Below, in pieces: positions 60,572 through 64,000 of a stretch of DNA of 64,000 nucleotides. Source of the stretch: Macrostomum hystrix (Eukaryota > Platyhelminthes > Macrostomidae); assembly GCA_950097015.1 (NCBI GenBank), contig CATNEN010000039.1, positions 14,602,501 to 14,666,500 of the forward strand, written 5' to 3'. Each line of letters begins with the position of its first letter. The stretch's first letter is position 1. The notes beneath the pieces were generated by a model, which made no database searches, was not told where the DNA came from, and saw only the letters and a program-made list of their open reading frames with translations. The translations under genes were made by a program, and so were the position numbers.

Positions 60572-60900
60572 CAACACTGTGGGGTTGTTGCCTAGTGTGA
60601 TTAGAGCTTCGGACTCACGACTTGAAGGTCGGGGGTTCGAATCTCAACTCCAATGGAAAAATTTGGGTCCTTGTTCAAAACACTTAATTCTGTATTGCTT
60701 CAATTTCGCCCAGCTGTTTAACGGGTACAAGCATTAGCTGCGGGTTATTAAGGGTGTGTGTGTGTGTCTGGCGTCTCCCCAGTCCATGGACTGAATAGCC
60801 AGCCGTGCGCAGCTTTCAGATGCGCCGCGCAATAGCTGCGGCTGTGCTGTCTGCCGCACATCTGACTTAAGTAAGGGTGTAATCAATCATTACTATTATT
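60572..60900 (+). mobile_element. tRNA-derived SINE family 2, longest copy
   Basis: The tRNA-like head has box A TTGCCTAGTGTGATTAGAGC and box B GGTTCGAATCT. A body of about 130 bases follows, then the palindrome CAGTCCATGGACTG (60780-60793), CTTTCAGATGCGCCGCGCAA and an ATTACTATTATTTTTATT tail. Four shorter relatives in this window (18465, 30880, 54090, 63175) share head or tail parts. A GTGTGTGTGT run sits before the palindrome. Confidence 0.8.
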
Positions 60901-60904
60901 TTTA

Positions 60905-60917
60905 TTGCCTGTCTACC

Positions 60918-60949
<32 letters not shown>

Positions 60950-60950
60950 G
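60905..60950. repeat. TCTG microsatellite
   Basis: A (TCTG)n run of about eight copies just after the SINE. Confidence 0.9.
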
Positions 60951-61295
60951 CGCCAATCTGTCTCTACTTCCTATCTAAACTTCTACTTGATGGAGGGGAG
61001 CAGAAAGTTTATTTTTTTAAAGCTATTTTCATTGCTAAGCGCCATTTGTTAGATCATATTCAGCCCTTAATTAGGCCCATTGAAACTCTGTGAGGACTTT
61101 GAGGAATTGCAATATTTAACTCACTTTATTACACCTACACTAAAATCAAAACTGGGAATCAACTGCGTTAAAACAGTCATCGTTTTGTGTTTTAAGTGCC
61201 ACATAATATATATCCAGGACTCTTTTAAATTTGTTGCTTATTTGTTACATTAATGCAGTCTTCTTGTGTGTGTTGTTAGGTGTAATTTTATGCAA
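60951..61295. other. Intergenic, no feature seen
   Basis: Nothing supported. Confidence 0.5.
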
Positions 61296-61304
61296 CGTTA
61301 TCTT

Positions 61305-61835
61305 TTGTCTCTCCCCTGTCTCCCTCTCTGTCTCTCCCCTGTCTCCCTCTCTGTCTCTCCCCTGTCTCCCTCTCTGTCTCTCCCCTGTCTCCCTCTCTCT
61401 GTCTCTCCCCTGTCTCCCTCTCTCTGTCTCTCCCCTGTCTCCCTCTCTCTGTCTCTCCCCTGTCTCCCTCTCTCTGTCTCTCCCCTGTCTCCCTCTCTGT
61501 CTCTCCCCTGTCTCCCTCTCTGTCTCTCCCCTGTCTCCCTCTCTCTGTCTCTCCCCTGTCTCCCTCTCTCTGTCTCTTCCCTGTCTCCCTCTCTCTGTCT
61601 CTTCCCTGTCTCCCTCTCTCTGTCTCTCCCCTGTCTCCCTCTCTCTGTCTCTCCCCTGTCTCCCTCTCTGTCTCTCCCCTGTCTCCCTCTCTCTGTCTCT
61701 CCCCTGTCTCCCTCTCTCTGTCTCTCCCCTGTCTCCCTCTCTCTGTCTCTCCCCTGTCTCCCTCTCTCTGTCTCTCCCCTGTCTCCCTCTCTCTGTCTCT
61801 CCCCTGTCTCCCTCTCTCTGTCTCTTCCCTATCCC
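61305..61835. repeat. 23/25-bp pyrimidine minisatellite
   Basis: About 22 copies of GTCTCTCCCCTGTCTCCCTC followed by TCT or TCTCT, so units are 23 or 25 bases. It resembles the 16-bp CTCTCCCCTGT array in receptor intron 1. Confidence 0.96.
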
Positions 61836-61859
61836 CTCCCTCTGCCAGTCTGCTGTCTG

Positions 61860-63170
61860 TATTATTCTCTGCCCTTGATTATTTTATTATGTAATGGATA
61901 AGCAAAAACTAGCCAGTAAGATATCGAATTCTTGGCTATGATATAATATGCAGATTTCGACACAGCCACACACACACATACATAGCGCCTTGCACTCACA
62001 GAAATGCTACCTACTTGCTACTATACTAAGTTTTGTCCATTTGTTTGTGCTTTTTTGTCTGGGTCTTTTCGTGCTTTCTTCGTTTGATAAACCTACATTA
62101 TAGCTCGTTTCTGCATACAAATATAGATATTGTTTATAAAAAATAAAAAGCACACTTATTTATTACAATAATTAGTTGCAGAACAGGCGCGTGCCGTAAT
62201 GCAGTGGGCTTACTACATGTAAACATTATTTTTTTGCGTTCGAAAATCTATTTAGGTTATTCTAACGTTATGATTGCCAGCTACGTTAGAACTGTCTATG
62301 GCTCAAAGCCGTACCGCTTAGATACGAGATGTATATATTAACTATCAATCAATTTTTGCCATAGACACCAATTAAACAGGCTAATGCGCGCCCTTGCGTG
62401 CTATCTTACATGATGAAAATTATTTTTTTTCGTTGCCTAAGAGTACACTTCTCATTTATAACAATTCAGTACATCTATACTTTTACCATGAACGAATGCT
62501 TTTCTACCATAGACAATTATTTAGTTAGCTCGTCTAATAAAATAAAATACAACGCGGGGATTAAACACTAGCGAAGGCTCTGGAGATATAAAATACGATT
62601 GCTTATTTAATCGTTAAAAAATTGGACTATTCTGAGCCGGGAATGTGTTGTCTATGGTAATTTTTGGTGAGATTATTTGACAAAAACCGGGATATTATAT
62701 CATATAATCTCCTCGAAATAAGGAGCATTATATGGAACATTGAAGTGAACTTTGAATTCGGCTTTAACGTTTTGCCACCACTGACTGACTGGCTGCTTCG
62801 TGACTGCAGTATCTTCGTGAGAAATTTATTTTTTTTGTCTATGGTCGGAATCAAATGGTCTAAACCTATATGTCCATCAATCAGATGAGATGCCCCCGAA
62901 AAATAAGCAATCGAATTTCATGTATGATAAACGCCGTTTATTATTTACTTAATCCCATACCGACCTCAAAGCCATAGAATATTTTCCACTTATTCGTCCC
63001 GGAAGAATTAACGATTTATTTGAAGCTCTACGCAAGACTGGGTCAAGCCTGGGAAACATTTGCACTTGTTTCTCTGGCCTGTGGCTGCGCATTGGCCGAA
63101 AATAACAAGTTCTCCGTCGTTCTCACGGCCGCAGATAAATAAATAAACGCGAGATATCCTATCTTATCTT
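61860..63170. other. Intergenic, no gene seen
   Basis: AT-rich. A short CACACA run is near 61965 and a TCTTATCTTATCT run near 63160. No supported coding sequence. Confidence 0.5.
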
Positions 63171-63174
63171 ATCT

Positions 63175-63334
63175 TATACCCATTGCGCGGCGCATCTGAA
63201 GGCTGTTTCGTACGGCTATTCAGTCCATGGACTGGGTACGGGGAGAAGGCTCCATATCCACGCTCAATTACCCGGCAGCTAAAGCTGGATTAGCAGAATC
63301 TAAAGATGAATCGAACCCCTGACCCTCCTTGTAG
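63175..63334 (-). mobile_element. SINE family 2 copy abutting a stop codon
   Basis: The minus strand shows box B GGGGTTCGATTCATC near 63310, the palindrome CAGTCCATGGACTG (63221-63234) and AGCCTTCAGATGCGCCGCGC. Box A is missing. The element begins at most a few bases after the stop codon (63335-63337) of the minus-strand exon to its right. Confidence 0.75.
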
Positions 63335-63781
63335 CTACATGTACACGCAAATCAGTAAAATGGGCATTAAAAGCCAGCAACAGCTCGATGCCATTGTCTC
63401 AGAATTGTCAGCCGCCTCAGTCTGACGACAGTCTCGGAGCTGTAGGCTGTCCAGTATGTCCAGACTGTAATTCCTATCGACGTAGCGGCCATTGCAGTCC
63501 AACTCGTAGCGTCTTACTGAGTTTTTCAACCTGACCAGGGTGCCAAACAGCTGACCAACTGGCAGACCACACTGCTCAGCCATGGCGTTCTCAAGGCAGT
63601 CGGTGGCTCGATTCAATGCCAGTTCAAGGTCGGCCTCAGTGAATGCGGCATAGTCGGTGCAACGGATCTGCCACAGGCTGAAGAGTATTCGGCTTGCCCG
63701 ACGCTCAACTGAGTGGCATTTGGCCAAGCTGGCCGACCGCATGCAGGCCTGACTGCTACGGAAGGCTGGAAGTTCGGCGAG
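63335..63781 (-). CDS. Last exon of an unidentified protein with GPI-anchor-like tail (partial)
   Basis: I do not recognise the family. The exon starts after a CTCAG acceptor (phase 0) and encodes 148 residues to a TAG at 63335. It begins LAELPAFRSSQACMRSASL, has regularly spaced cysteines (QAC, AKC, IRC, TDC, EQC, LDC, RDC), and helical segments such as FTEADLELALNRATDCLENA. The end is polar (TEAADNSETMASS) followed by a purely hydrophobic CCWLLMPILLICVYM, as in proteins processed to a GPI anchor; that would make it a secreted, cell-surface protein. Upstream exons would lie beyond the right edge, because the intron is the 15-bp array. Missing upstream sequence prevents a signal peptide check. 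Confidence 0.6.
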   Translation of the reverse strand, partial: LAELPAFRSSQACMRSASLAKCHSVERRASRILFSLWQIRCTDYAAFTEADLELALNRATDCLENAMAEQCGLPVGQLFGTLVRLKNSVRRYELDCNGRYVDRNYSLDILDSLQLRDCRQTEAADNSETMASSCCWLLMPILLICVYM

Positions 63782-63784
63782 CTG

Positions 63785-64000
63785 AGTATAAACAAATTGA
63801 GTATAAACAAATTGAGGATCGACGGATTGAGAATCGGCGGATTGAGAATCGGTAAGTAGAGAATCGGTGAATTGGGAATCGGTGAATTGGGAATCGGTGA
63901 ATTCAGAATCGGTGAATTGAGAATCAGTGAATTGAGAATCGGTGAATTGAGAATCGGTGAATTGAGAATCGGTGAATTGAGAATCGGTGAATTGAGAATC
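63785..64000. repeat. 15-bp minisatellite, truncated by window edge
   Basis: Units of GAATTGAGAATCGGT, about ten regular copies from 63850 and more diverged ones (GGATTGAGAATCGGC, AAATTGAGTATAAAC) toward the exon. It starts next to the acceptor of the 63335-63781 exon and runs off the right edge. Confidence 0.96.

Noticed and set aside
60575-60655. Functional tRNA gene on the plus strand
   Set aside because: Head of the longest SINE family 2 copy; the stems do not close.

Overview
This window is nuclear DNA from an animal: every recognisable gene is split by spliceosomal introns with GT/AG borders, and the proteins are animal types (a zinc-finger nuclear receptor, a cilium assembly factor, a three-domain folate dehydrogenase). 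The species cannot be fixed from the sequence. A compact invertebrate genome overloaded with minisatellites fits, and a free-living flatworm is one possibility, but that is a low-confidence inference.

Layout. 1-450: 50-bp array running off the left edge. 2153-7674 (minus): CCT4, the delta subunit of the TRiC/CCT chaperonin. 9300-11430 (minus): a four-exon gene for a protein of about 351 residues that I do not recognise. 13829-20910 (minus): TTC12, a TPR/armadillo cytoplasmic dynein-arm assembly factor. 22265-32102 (plus): a cytosolic ALDH1L1-type 10-formyltetrahydrofolate dehydrogenase, complete in ten exons (917 residues), head-to-head with TTC12. 32400-45700: about 13 kb with no gene, mostly tandem arrays (20, 36, 27, 40/20, 5 and 23 bp units). 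49112-59351 (plus): a nuclear receptor of the TR2/TR4 (NR2C/HR78) type, seven coding exons, 869 residues, with a tRNA-Ala(CGC) gene on the opposite strand of its first intron. 59352-61860: its 3' UTR minisatellite, a SINE and a pyrimidine array. 63335-63781 (minus): the last exon of an unidentified protein with a GPI-anchor-like tail, whose upstream intron is again a minisatellite.

Exon coordinates were set by matching splice-site dinucleotides, reading phase and family conservation. All phases close exactly for CCT4 (six exons), TTC12 (six), ALDH1L (ten) and the nuclear receptor (seven). The genes are unrelated housekeeping, ciliary, metabolic and regulatory loci; the only arrangement that suggests co-regulation is the divergent TTC12/ALDH1L pair sharing 1.35 kb.

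The striking theme is tandem repetition. Roughly a third or more of the window (my rough sum is about 23 kb) lies in more than 20 different minisatellites, each with its own unit. Many fill introns almost from splice donor to splice acceptor. One ALDH1L array is built from a duplicated exon/intron junction, so every unit carries a 5' splice-site-like sequence. Several arrays have higher-order structure (576 bp and 247 bp super-units). There are also two tRNA-derived SINE families, a MITE with an 8-bp target duplication, and a second foldback element. Most long open reading frames in the window are artefacts of arrays whose unit length is divisible by three.
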